Shown here: piece by piece, positions 22,630-29,879 of the stretch | Layout of the letters: every line of letters begins with the position of its first letter | Numbering within the stretch: position 1 is the stretch's first letter | DNA from: Streptomyces sp. H27-C3 | GTDB lineage: Bacteria; Actinomycetota; Actinomycetes; Streptomycetales; Streptomycetaceae | Assembly: GCF_030063415.1 (NCBI RefSeq) | Contig: NZ_JASITA010000058.1 | Coordinates: forward strand, 1 to 36,993 | Length of the DNA stretch: 36,993 nucleotides | Direction of reading: 5' to 3' | The notes under the pieces: model-generated | Told to the model about the DNA's origin: nothing | Database searches by the model: none | The model's input: the letters and a program-made list of their open reading frames with translations, nothing else | Translations under genes and position numbers: made by a program

Positions 22630-24870
22630 TCACCGGCACACCGCCAACGCGTCCAACGCCACCGCCCCCTGCCCCCGAGGCAGCACCATCAGCGGATTGA
22701 TGTCGAGCTCGGACAGATCGTCGCCCAGCTCCAGCGCCATCCGCTGGACCCGCAGCACGACCTCGACCAGCGCGTCCACATCCGCCGGGGGCGCGCCCCT
22801 GATGCCTTCGAGGAGCGCGTGGCCGCGCAGTTCGCCGAGCATCGCCCGCGCCTGGTCCTCGCCGAACGGCGGCACCCGCACACTCGCGTCACCGAGCACT
22901 TCGACCAGGACACCGCCGAGCCCCACGGTCACCGTCGGGCCGAAGAGCGCGTCCTGGGTCACCCCGACGACCATCTCGACGCCGCGCTCGATCATCTGGC
23001 AGACCAGCACGCCGTCCAGCTCGACTCCCTCGTACCGGGCGATGTCCGCCAGCTCGCGATAGGCGTCCCGGATCTGGCTGGCGGAGGTCAGCGCGACTTT
23101 CACCAGGCCCAGTTCGGTCTTGTGGGCGAGCTGAGGCCCGGACGCCTTCATGACGACCGGGTAGCCGACGAGCCCCGCCGCGCGTACGGCCGCCGCCGCG
23201 CTGGTCACCAACTGCTCGCGCGGTACGCGGATTCCGTACGCCCGCAGCAGCTGCTTCGCCGCGTGCTCGCTCAGCTGCCGACCCGGGCGCATCAGGGCCT
23301 GCGCCTTGCGGAAGGAGGGGGAGTGGGTGCGCGGCGCCTCGTCGAACGGGGAGCGGTACCCGGCGGTGAAGCGGTGATGCCCGAGGTAGGCGCGTACGGC
23401 GGTGATGCAGTTGCCGAAGGTGCGAAAGGTGGCGACCCGGGAGGAGCCGAGGAGCGTCGTGCGGTAGGCGTCCTCGGTGCCGACGGGGGAGCCCCAGACG
23501 ACGCACACCAGCTTGTCCGTGACCTCGGCCGCGTCCACCAGATCCTGCGCCAGCTTGTCGCTCATCGGCGGGAACGGCCCGGTGATCGGGCAGATCAGCA
23601 CACCCACCGCCGGGTCCGCCAGGATCGCCTCGATGATCTTCGGCCCGCGCCAGTCGCCGACCGGGTGGCCGCCGTTGTCGACGGGGTTGGCGACGCTCAG
23701 GAAATCGGGTATCCACGCGTGCAGCTCGGCCTGTTTGGCGGCCGAGAGCTCCGGCAGTTGCAGTCCCGCCGCCGTGGCCAGGTCCGAGAAGTGTGCGCCC
23801 GTGCCGCCCGAGATCGAATAGACGACGACTCCGTCGGCCACCGGCTTCCTGGCGCGCGCCAGTAGGGCCGCGGTGTCCTGGAGTTCGTCGAGCCCGTCCA
23901 CGCGGATCACCCCGAACTGCCGCATCGCCGCGTCCACGAGCTGGTCCGCGCCGGTCAGCTTGCCGGTGTGCGACGCTGCCATCCGGGCGCCCGTCTCGGT
24001 GCGGCCCACCTTGACCGCGACGACCGGCACGCCCGCCCGCGCGGCCCGGTCGGCGGCGAGTAGGAAGGAGCGGCCGTCCTTCAGGCCCTCGACGTAGCAG
24101 GCGATGGCCCCGACCTCGGGCTGCTGGGCGAAGTACGAGATGAAGTCGGCGGTTTCCAGGTCGGCCTCGTTGCCGGTCGGCGCCCAGTGGGAGAGCCGGA
24201 TGCCCAGCTCCTGGAGTGCGTAGAGCGGACGGCCCTGATGGCCGGACTGGGTGATCAGGGCGATGGCGGGCCCTACAAGGTCCTCGCGGAACGCCTCGAA
24301 GGCGTTGAGGTTGGTGTTGGGCCCGAGCAGTCGCAGTCCGGACCGTTCCACCGCGGCCGCCAGCCGCGCCTGGGCGGCGGCGCCCTCCTCGCCGGCCTCC
24401 GCGAAGCCGGACGCGAAGGCCACCGCGAACTTGACCTTGGCATCGGCCAGTTCCTCGATGACCGGGAGGGGGTCACCGACGAGCAGTGCGGCCAGATCGA
24501 CCTGCTCGGGCAGGTCCCCGACGGAAGGGAGACAGCGCAGACCGAACACGGACGTACGGGTGGGGTGGACCGGATACAGCCGGGCGCCGACCCGCTCGGC
24601 CCAGGCGATGAGTTGCCGGGTGATGCCGGTGTTGGGTCGGCCTTCGGTGTCGGACGCGCCGATGACGGCCACCGATTCGGGCCGGAAGAAGCGGTCGAGA
24701 TCGGGGACGGGGGCGTGCAGCGGCCGCCCGCTGACATCCAGGTCGCCCGCCGCAGCACCGGTTCCTGCGGAGGTGCTGCCGTGGACGGCATCGGGTCGGG
24801 GCTGCTCTCCGCAGGCCACAACGCGGGCGCGGAGATCTGTGGTGAGGGTGCCGTGGGTAGATCCAAGCAT
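22630..24870 (-). CDS. Acetate-CoA ligase family protein (ADP-forming acyl-CoA synthetase)
   Basis: A 746-aa fusion of the alpha and beta parts of NDP-forming acyl-CoA synthetases: CoA-binding Rossmann domain (about 35-140, FFRPESVAVIGASD), succinyl-CoA-ligase-like domains (about 150-470, with ALITQSGHQGRP and the ARMAASHTGKL phosphohistidine loop), and an ATP-grasp domain (about 520-746, YPVVMKASGPQLAHKTELG to LDINPLMVLPRG). It would activate an acid to its CoA thioester, or run in reverse to conserve energy. The ATG at 24870 has AGGAGC 12 nt upstream; an in-frame TTG at 24900 is less likely. Two tandem operators lie just upstream. Confidence 0.9.
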   Translation of the reverse strand: MLGSTHGTLTTDLRARVVACGEQPRPDAVHGSTSAGTGAAAGDLDVSGRPLHAPVPDLDRFFRPESVAVIGASDTEGRPNTGITRQLIAWAERVGARLYPVHPTRTSVFGLRCLPSVGDLPEQVDLAALLVGDPLPVIEELADAKVKFAVAFASGFAEAGEEGAAAQARLAAAVERSGLRLLGPNTNLNAFEAFREDLVGPAIALITQSGHQGRPLYALQELGIRLSHWAPTGNEADLETADFISYFAQQPEVGAIACYVEGLKDGRSFLLAADRAARAGVPVVAVKVGRTETGARMAASHTGKLTGADQLVDAAMRQFGVIRVDGLDELQDTAALLARARKPVADGVVVYSISGGTGAHFSDLATAAGLQLPELSAAKQAELHAWIPDFLSVANPVDNGGHPVGDWRGPKIIEAILADPAVGVLICPITGPFPPMSDKLAQDLVDAAEVTDKLVCVVWGSPVGTEDAYRTTLLGSSRVATFRTFGNCITAVRAYLGHHRFTAGYRSPFDEAPRTHSPSFRKAQALMRPGRQLSEHAAKQLLRAYGIRVPREQLVTSAAAAVRAAGLVGYPVVMKASGPQLAHKTELGLVKVALTSASQIRDAYRELADIARYEGVELDGVLVCQMIERGVEMVVGVTQDALFGPTVTVGLGGVLVEVLGDASVRVPPFGEDQARAMLGELRGHALLEGIRGAPPADVDALVEVVLRVQRMALELGDDLSELDINPLMVLPRGQGAVALDALAVCR

Positions 24871-24905
24871 TGTTTCAGCCCGCTCCTGCTCGTCGGCCAA
24901 CAGAA

Positions 24906-24920
24906 CTGACGCATAGTCAG
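24906..24920. promoter_or_regulatory. Palindromic operator O5
   Basis: CTGACGCATAGTCAG, one base off the consensus right arm, 35 nt before the synthetase start and 24 bp (centre to centre) from O6. Confidence 0.78.
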
Positions 24921-24929
24921 GTTACTGAA

Positions 24930-24944
24930 CTGACGGCTCGTCAG
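24930..24944. promoter_or_regulatory. Palindromic operator O6
   Basis: CTGACGGCTCGTCAG, both arms perfect. With O5 it forms the only tandem pair in the window, which suggests tighter repression of the synthetase promoter. Confidence 0.82.
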
Positions 24945-25161
24945 GAATAGTTGGGCAGGCAAAGCCTGGCGGGAGTACTTCAAGAGAGTCCCCGGGCGGG
25001 CCCGGGGAAGGTCCCGGGGTGTGCGCTGTGCTGCGCCGGAGTGCGGTGTCTCCCGCAGGTCGGACACGGCATATCCGCACCATGGCGCGCTCCGGCCCCG
25101 CACGTTCTCACGGGCCGCGCCGCCGGACCAGGGGGCCCGACGGCTTCCGGCCACGGGCCCG

Positions 25162-25345
25162 ATGAGCGGCGGCGCGCGGCAGACGGATCTCATGGCCGAC
25201 GGTGGTGCGGGGTCGGCGGACCTCATGTCTGGCGGTGGTGCGGGGTCGGGGCGCCCGGACACCGGTGGCGCCCCGACGTCGCGGCGGCTCGTGCCCGGCG
25301 GTGGCGTGCGGCCTGCGGGACCGCGTGCCCGGCGGTGGCGTGCGC
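25162..25345. repeat. Degenerate GGCGGTGG repeats in a gene-free gap
   Basis: The stretch 24945-25382 holds no convincing gene. Within it, segments starting ATG at 25162, 25192 and 25225 repeat a 30-33-nt unit with GGTGGTGCGGGGTCGG at 25201 and 25234; more distant GGCGGTGGCGTGCG copies follow to about 25345. Open frames across it are low-complexity Gly/Ala/Arg. Confidence 0.6.
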
Positions 25346-25382
25346 TCGGGTGGGGCTTTGCTTTCGGTCGAGGCGGCGCGGG

Positions 25383-26537
25383 TCAGCGGGGCTTCGTGCG
25401 CGCGGCCACCGCTCGGGCGACCTTCCGGGCGTCCCTCGCCATCTCTCGGAGCATCCCGCTGATCGGGTTCGTGTACCCGATGAAGTAGAGCCCCGGCGCC
25501 TTCGCGGGCGTGCGGGCGCCGTGGGTGACCGGGCGCCCCCGGTCGTCGAGGATGTTCAGGTGGCCGACCAGGTCCTCCAGGGCGCGGCGGTAGCCCGTTG
25601 CGGCGATCACCGTGTCCGGCGTGATCCGGGAGCCGTCCGCCAGGATCACCTTGCCGTCCTCGAAGGACTCGACGGCTGCGACCGGTTCGACCTTCCCGCG
25701 TCGTACGGCGTTGATCAGGCCCACGTCCTGGACCGGGATCGCCCCCTCGTGCACCCGGGAGTACAGGCCGCCCGTCGGGCGGCGCAGGCCGTGCGACGAC
25801 AAGTCGGGGACGGAGATGCGGCCCAGCACGTCACCCGCCCGGTCCACCAGGCCCACCGGAAGCCGTCGCACCAGGATGCCGGTGCGCTGGGCGGGCCAGC
25901 CCGCGGTCGAACGGCGCAGGATGTACGGAGGCGTGCGCACCGCGAGCCGCACCCGCGAGGCCCCGCCCTCCATCAGGTCCACGGCGATCTCCGCGCCCGT
26001 GTTGCCGGTTCCGACGACGAGGACGTCCTGGCCCGCGTAGGTCGCGGCGTTGCGGTAGGTGCCGGCGTGCAGCAGTTCGCCGCCGTAGGTGTTCCTGCCG
26101 GGCCAGTCGGGGATGAGCGGGGTGTGGTTGTAGCCGGTGGCGACCACCACGGCCGAGCCGGTCAGCTCCCTGCCGCCGGTTGCGTGCAGCACCCAGCCGT
26201 CGCCGTCGGACGCGGCGTTGACCCGCGAGACCTCGACGCCCGTGACGATCTCCAACTGGTGGAATTCGGCGTACTTGTCCAGGTAGCGGACGATGTTGTC
26301 GCGGGAGACCCAACGTCCGAAGGAGCGCGGTATCGGCAGCCCGGGGAGCGCGGACAGCCGTCGCGTGGTGTGCAGGCGCAGCCGGTCGTAGTGGCCGCGC
26401 CAGGAGGCGCCCACGGTGTCGGCCTTTTCCAGCACGACGGCTCGTACGCCCTGCTGGCGCAGCGCCGCGGCGGCGGCGAGTCCGCCCGGCCCGCCGCCGA
26501 TGACGTAGACGGGTCGGTCGTTCGTGGTGTCGGCCAT
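25383..26537 (-). CDS. FAD-dependent NAD(P)-binding monooxygenase (FMO family)
   Basis: A 384-aa flavoprotein monooxygenase. FAD is bound through G14-x-G16-xx-G19 (VIGGGPGGLAAAAALR), NADP through VLVVGTGNTGAEIA near residue 170, and the FMO-type linker GGELLHAGTY sits before the second Rossmann motif. The late VIAATGYRRALEDLV is the family's ATGY motif. It could hydroxylate or perform Baeyer-Villiger chemistry on a cluster intermediate, or oxidise N or S. The ATG at 26537 puts the Rossmann motif at the expected distance from the N-terminus, but no Shine-Dalgarno site is seen there; ATG 26561 and 26624 are alternatives. It is divergent from the DoxX gene, with O7 in the gap 158 nt away. Confidence 0.85.
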   Translation of the reverse strand: MADTTNDRPVYVIGGGPGGLAAAAALRQQGVRAVVLEKADTVGASWRGHYDRLRLHTTRRLSALPGLPIPRSFGRWVSRDNIVRYLDKYAEFHQLEIVTGVEVSRVNAASDGDGWVLHATGGRELTGSAVVVATGYNHTPLIPDWPGRNTYGGELLHAGTYRNAATYAGQDVLVVGTGNTGAEIAVDLMEGGASRVRLAVRTPPYILRRSTAGWPAQRTGILVRRLPVGLVDRAGDVLGRISVPDLSSHGLRRPTGGLYSRVHEGAIPVQDVGLINAVRRGKVEPVAAVESFEDGKVILADGSRITPDTVIAATGYRRALEDLVGHLNILDDRGRPVTHGARTPAKAPGLYFIGYTNPISGMLREMARDARKVARAVAARTKPR

Positions 26538-26694
26538 GAGTTGTGAGCGTAATAGCGGCATTTCTTGATAGGTCTCGGTCAAGACCGAAATCGGTTGCGA
26601 ATCGATCACGGTCCGTCGCGACATGACACCCCACTGTCCCACTCGACCGCCCCGGCCGTCCTGCCTCTTGCGCGCAGCGGCCCGATCGGTTGAA

Positions 26695-26709
26695 CTGACG
26701 TATCGTCAG
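26695..26709. promoter_or_regulatory. Palindromic operator O7 (DoxX-DUF35 operon)
   Basis: CTGACGTATCGTCAG, a perfect palindrome apart from the central base, with A/T flanks. It lies 29 nt before the DoxX start; effect on the distant monooxygenase start is uncertain. Confidence 0.88.
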
Positions 26710-26738
26710 ATTTGTGCAGGGCGGAGGGGTGGACCGGG

Positions 26739-27188
26739 ATGCAGACCGTCTGGCTCGGCGGCGCCGAGTGGCTTGCCGTGCTGCGCATAGGCCTGGGCCT
26801 GTGGTGGCTGGAGAGCTGGCGCCACAAGGACAAGAAGGGCTGGTTCGAGCGCGGTACGGGCATCGCCTGGGCGGCGGACGTCGCCGGCAAGCACAAGTGG
26901 CCCGCGGTGAACACCGGCTTCCGGACGGTGGTCGCGCCCCGCCCCAAGGCCATGGCGTACGTCGTCGTCTACACCGAACTCGCCATCGGTCTGGGCCTGG
27001 TGGTCGGCTTCCTGACGCCGATCGCTCTCGTCGGCGCCCTGCTCCTCAATCTGCTCTACCTGATCCTCATGATCCACGACTGGGCCGAGCAGGGGCAGAA
27101 CGCCGTCATGGCGCTGGCCACGCTGGTCGCCCTCTTCGCCATGTCCTGGCAGAGCTGGTCCCCCGACAGCGCGATCGGACTGTTCTGA
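26739..27188 (+). CDS. DoxX-family membrane protein
   Basis: A 149-aa integral membrane protein with about four hydrophobic helices (near 10-25, 70-90, 92-112 and 120-140) in the DoxX/DoxD pattern. Family members associate with quinone or thiol oxidoreductases in the membrane; here it might pass electrons for the monooxygenase or dehydrogenases, which is inference. The ATG at 26739 follows GGAGGGG by about 10 nt; an in-frame TTG at 26712 is a less likely start. Its stop overlaps the DUF35 start by one base. Confidence 0.83.
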   Translation: MQTVWLGGAEWLAVLRIGLGLWWLESWRHKDKKGWFERGTGIAWAADVAGKHKWPAVNTGFRTVVAPRPKAMAYVVVYTELAIGLGLVVGFLTPIALVGALLLNLLYLILMIHDWAEQGQNAVMALATLVALFAMSWQSWSPDSAIGLF

Positions 27189-27661
27189 TGGCCAAGCCTC
27201 CGACGACGGTGACTCCGACGACCGCGACCGCGACGACCGCGACTTCGAGGACCGCTGCGGCCCCCGACATCGACGCCTTCACCCGCCCCTACTGGGAGGC
27301 GGCGGCGCAGGGGAACCTGCTGCTGCGCCGCTGCCTGACGTGCGCGAAGGCGCATCACTACCCGCGGGAGTTCTGCCCGTCCTGCTGGAGCGAGGACGTC
27401 GGCTGGGAGCCCGCGAGTGGACGCGCCACGCTCTACACCTGGTCCGTCGTGCGCCGCAACGACCTGCCGCCCTTCGGCGAGCGGGTCCCGTACGTCGCCG
27501 CGGTGGTCGATCTCGCGGAGGGGCCAAGGATGATGACGGAGGTCGTCGACTGCGAGGAGGCGGATCTGCGGATCGGGATGGAGCTGGAGGTCGTGTTCCG
27601 GGAGGGGGAGGCGGAGGGGTACGCCGTCCCCGTCTTCCGGGGCGCCCGGGGTGGCGGGTAG
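27188..27661 (+). CDS. DUF35 OB-fold protein with rubredoxin-like zinc ribbon
   Basis: A 157-aa protein with a Thr/Ala-rich 26-residue tail, a zinc ribbon C49-x2-C52...C63-x2-C66, and an OB-fold (WEPASGRATLYTWSVVRR onward) typical of PF12172/PF01796. DUF35 proteins bind acyl-CoA and act as obligate partners of thiolase-fold enzymes such as the steroid side-chain aldolase Ltp2. The Ltp2-like gene at 28524-29702 is a natural partner. It lies directly behind DoxX (TGATG overlap) under operator O7, so partner genes would respond to the same regulator. Confidence 0.88.
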   Translation: MAKPPTTVTPTTATATTATSRTAAAPDIDAFTRPYWEAAAQGNLLLRRCLTCAKAHHYPREFCPSCWSEDVGWEPASGRATLYTWSVVRRNDLPPFGERVPYVAAVVDLAEGPRMMTEVVDCEEADLRIGMELEVVFREGEAEGYAVPVFRGARGGG

Positions 27662-27708
27662 CGCCGACGACGCATCCGCGACCGGAGCCGGTGGGGGTGG
27701 CGCTTCGG

Positions 27709-28431
27709 TCACGGCCAGAGCAGTTCCCTGATCCAGTGGACGGCGCCGGCGCCGTCGGCGTCCCGGCGGTAGCGGAGCCGTACATGGCGGCGGCGTTCGT
27801 CCCCCTGGAAGAACTCCACCTCGGCGGGCTCGACGACGTACAGCGTCCACGAAGGTACGTCGGCCCCGGGATCGGCCTGTGCCTGGTCCCACGCGGCCTG
27901 CGAGGCCCGCAGCAAGTGCCCGTACTGCGGCAGGACTTCACTCTGGTGACCGACGAGCGCGGAGGCGAGCGCGCCCGTCGACCGCGCGTGCAGATCGGCG
28001 CGGCTCTCCTCGGGCGACCCGACGGTCACCGGCCCCCTGACCCGCACTTGGCGCCCCTGCGCCGCCCAGTAGAAGCCGAGGGCGGCATGCGGCGCGGCGG
28101 CCAGCTGGCGGCCCTTGGCGCTGGTGGCGTGCGAAGCGAAGTGCCAGCCGCGCTCGTCGGCGTCGTGCAGCATCAGGGTCCGTACGTCGGGCAGCCCGTC
28201 CTGGTCCACGGTCGCCAGGCTCATCGTGTGCGGCTCGCTCTGACCGGCCTCGACCGCCTCGGCGAACCACCGGTGGAAGAGCGTGAGCGGTTCGCGGGGC
28301 GCGGTGGCCGTGTCGAACGCGGGCAGCTTCGAGTCCCATACGTGCTGGAAGCGGAGCAGGTCGTGGAAGTCGTCGGCTTCCGGCTTATGCGGATGCGGGT
28401 GTGGGTGCTGGTGCGGATGCGGATCGCTCAT
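27709..28431 (-). CDS. Pyridoxamine 5'-phosphate oxidase-family flavoprotein
   Basis: A 240-aa FMN-binding split-barrel protein of the PdxH/PhzG kind: LATVDQDGLPDVRTLMLHDADERGW and SAKGRQLAAAPHAALGFYW are the FMN/substrate strands, followed by the VRVRGPVTVGSPEESRADLH region and a C-terminal RYRRDADGAGAVHWIRELLWP tail like true PNP oxidases. It may make pyridoxal phosphate or act on another substrate. The N-terminus is His/Pro-rich (HPHQHPHPHPHKP), a possible metal-binding tail. No cluster operator is near its start, so it may be an independent gene between the DUF35 and thiolase genes. Confidence 0.85.
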   Translation of the reverse strand: MSDPHPHQHPHPHPHKPEADDFHDLLRFQHVWDSKLPAFDTATAPREPLTLFHRWFAEAVEAGQSEPHTMSLATVDQDGLPDVRTLMLHDADERGWHFASHATSAKGRQLAAAPHAALGFYWAAQGRQVRVRGPVTVGSPEESRADLHARSTGALASALVGHQSEVLPQYGHLLRASQAAWDQAQADPGADVPSWTLYVVEPAEVEFFQGDERRRHVRLRYRRDADGAGAVHWIRELLWP

Positions 28432-28523
28432 CCCGTCATCTCACACCATGGGCGTTACGGGACGAATACGGAGCGGGGTGAAACGTTGGGTCCCGGCCGA
28501 GGCGGAGGAAGAGGCGGCCCGGG

Positions 28524-29702
28524 TCAGCCGCGCCCCAGCACCACCGTGCCCGACGAGCAGAACCAGCCCCCGGTCCCGGAGGCCACCGCCAGTTCGGGCA
28601 GCCGCCCACCCGCCTTGCGCACCTGACCGTCGCCCGCCTCGCCGCGGAGCTGGCGCACGGCCTCGACCAGTAGGAACAGGCCGCGCATCCCCGGATGGCA
28701 GGCGGACAGGCCGCCGCCGTCGGTGTTGACGGGAAGTTCGCCGTCCCGCAGTAGGCGGCCCTTCTCGACGAACGCGCCGCCCTCGCCCTTCGCGCAGAAG
28801 CCGAGGTCCTCCAGCGTCACCAGCGTCATATAGGTGAAGGCGTCGTAGATCTCGGCGAGGTCCATGTCGGCGGGGCCCACCCCGGCCCGCTCGAAGGCCA
28901 GGCGCCCGGAGACCGCGGCGGGGGAGACAGTGAAGTCCTCCCACTGGGACATGGCGGTGTGCGAGACGGACGTTCCTGCTCCCAGTACCCACACCGGGGC
29001 CTTCGCCATGTCCGGTACGTAGTCCTCCGCGACCAGCAGCACCGCACAGCCGCCGTCGCTGCGGATGCAGCAGTGCAGCTTGGTGAAGGGGTCGGCGATC
29101 ATCGGACCCGCGAGTACGTCGTCCACCGTCACCGGGGCGCGGAACATCGCGTCCGGGTTGGTCGCGGCGTTCGCCCGTGCCTGGACGGCGACTTCGGCGA
29201 GCTGCTCCAGGGTCGTGCCGTACTCGTGCATGTGGCGGCGGGCGGCCATCGCGTACTTGGCGACCAGAGTGTGCCCGTACGGCACCTCGAACTGGAGCGG
29301 GCCACGGGCGCCGAAGGAGAGGTTGGACGTCCTGCGGCCCGCCTTGATGTCGGCGCGGGCTGTCGACCCGTACACCAGGAGTACGGCGTTGGCGTGCCCG
29401 GCGGCGATGGCGTCCGCGGCGTGCGCGGCCATGACTTCCCAGGTGGAGCCGCCGACGCCGGTGGAGTCGACCCAGGTGGGGCGCAGCCCGAGGTACTCGG
29501 CGACCTCTACGGGGGCGAGGGTGCCGAGACCGGCCGACGCGAAGCCGTCGATGACGGAGCGGTCGAGGCCGGAGTCGGCGAGTGCGCGGCAGGCGGCCTG
29601 GGCGTGCAGGGCGTACGGGGTGGCCTCGTCGACGCGTCCGCAGTCCGAGAGGGCTGTGCCGGCTACGGCGACCTTGCGGGGGTGGCGGGTTGGGGAGGAC
29701 AT
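28524..29702 (-). CDS. Thiolase-superfamily protein, Ltp2-like (probable CoA-linked retro-aldolase)
   Basis: A 392-aa thiolase-fold protein of the lipid-transfer/SCP-2 thiolase group. The nucleophilic cysteine expected in the VDSTGVGGSTWEVMAA segment (78-92) is absent, replaced by Gly/Ser/Thr, so classical thiolysis is unlikely. The EIYDAFTYM motif (Y286) and GGLSACHPGMRG (H336) resemble steroid side-chain aldolase Ltp2, which cleaves a beta-hydroxyacyl-CoA by retro-aldol chemistry with a DUF35 partner. Such a partner is encoded at 27188. The ATG at 29702 has no ribosome site, and a TACCGT -10-like box within the adjacent operator implies a leaderless mRNA. Confidence 0.85.
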   Translation of the reverse strand: MSSPTRHPRKVAVAGTALSDCGRVDEATPYALHAQAACRALADSGLDRSVIDGFASAGLGTLAPVEVAEYLGLRPTWVDSTGVGGSTWEVMAAHAADAIAAGHANAVLLVYGSTARADIKAGRRTSNLSFGARGPLQFEVPYGHTLVAKYAMAARRHMHEYGTTLEQLAEVAVQARANAATNPDAMFRAPVTVDDVLAGPMIADPFTKLHCCIRSDGGCAVLLVAEDYVPDMAKAPVWVLGAGTSVSHTAMSQWEDFTVSPAAVSGRLAFERAGVGPADMDLAEIYDAFTYMTLVTLEDLGFCAKGEGGAFVEKGRLLRDGELPVNTDGGGLSACHPGMRGLFLLVEAVRQLRGEAGDGQVRKAGGRLPELAVASGTGGWFCSSGTVVLGRG

Positions 29703-29706
29703 GAAT

Positions 29707-29721
29707 CTGACGGTACATCAG
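29707..29721. promoter_or_regulatory. Palindromic operator O8 (Ltp2-like gene)
   Basis: CTGACGGTACATCAG, one base off the consensus, separated from the thiolase start codon by only 4 nt. On the minus strand it contains TACCGT, correctly placed as a -10 box for a leaderless start, so binding would mask the promoter itself. Confidence 0.82.
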
Positions 29722-29725
29722 ATGC

Positions 29726-29750
29726 GGGGAGGGCGGGGGCGGGGCGGGGG
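29726..29750 (+). other. G-quadruplex-type G-tract
   Basis: Five G-runs of 3-5 separated by single bases (GGGGAGGGCGGGGGCGGGG, then CGGGGG). It lies in the divergent gap between operators O8 and O9 and meets the usual sequence rule for an intramolecular quadruplex. Confidence 0.5.
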
Positions 29751-29848
29751 CGTCTGCGGCGTGCGGTAGGGGGCAGTCCCGCGCGGCGGCACCCCCACCC
29801 GCACCCGCCTACCCGCACCCCTGTCCATCTCGCGCGCCCGCCTCTAAC

Positions 29849-29863
29849 ATGACGACCCGTCAG
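29849..29863. promoter_or_regulatory. Palindromic operator O9 (fourth ACAD)
   Basis: ATGACGACCCGTCAG matches the consensus except for the first base. It lies 16 nt before the ACAD start. Confidence 0.8.
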
Positions 29864-29879
29864 AAATGGAGGGGAGCCC

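Noticed and set aside
25021..25488. A + strand 155-codon frame before the monooxygenase end
   Set aside because: Low-complexity Gly/Ala/Arg, antisense to the end of a clear gene, built from degenerate repeats.
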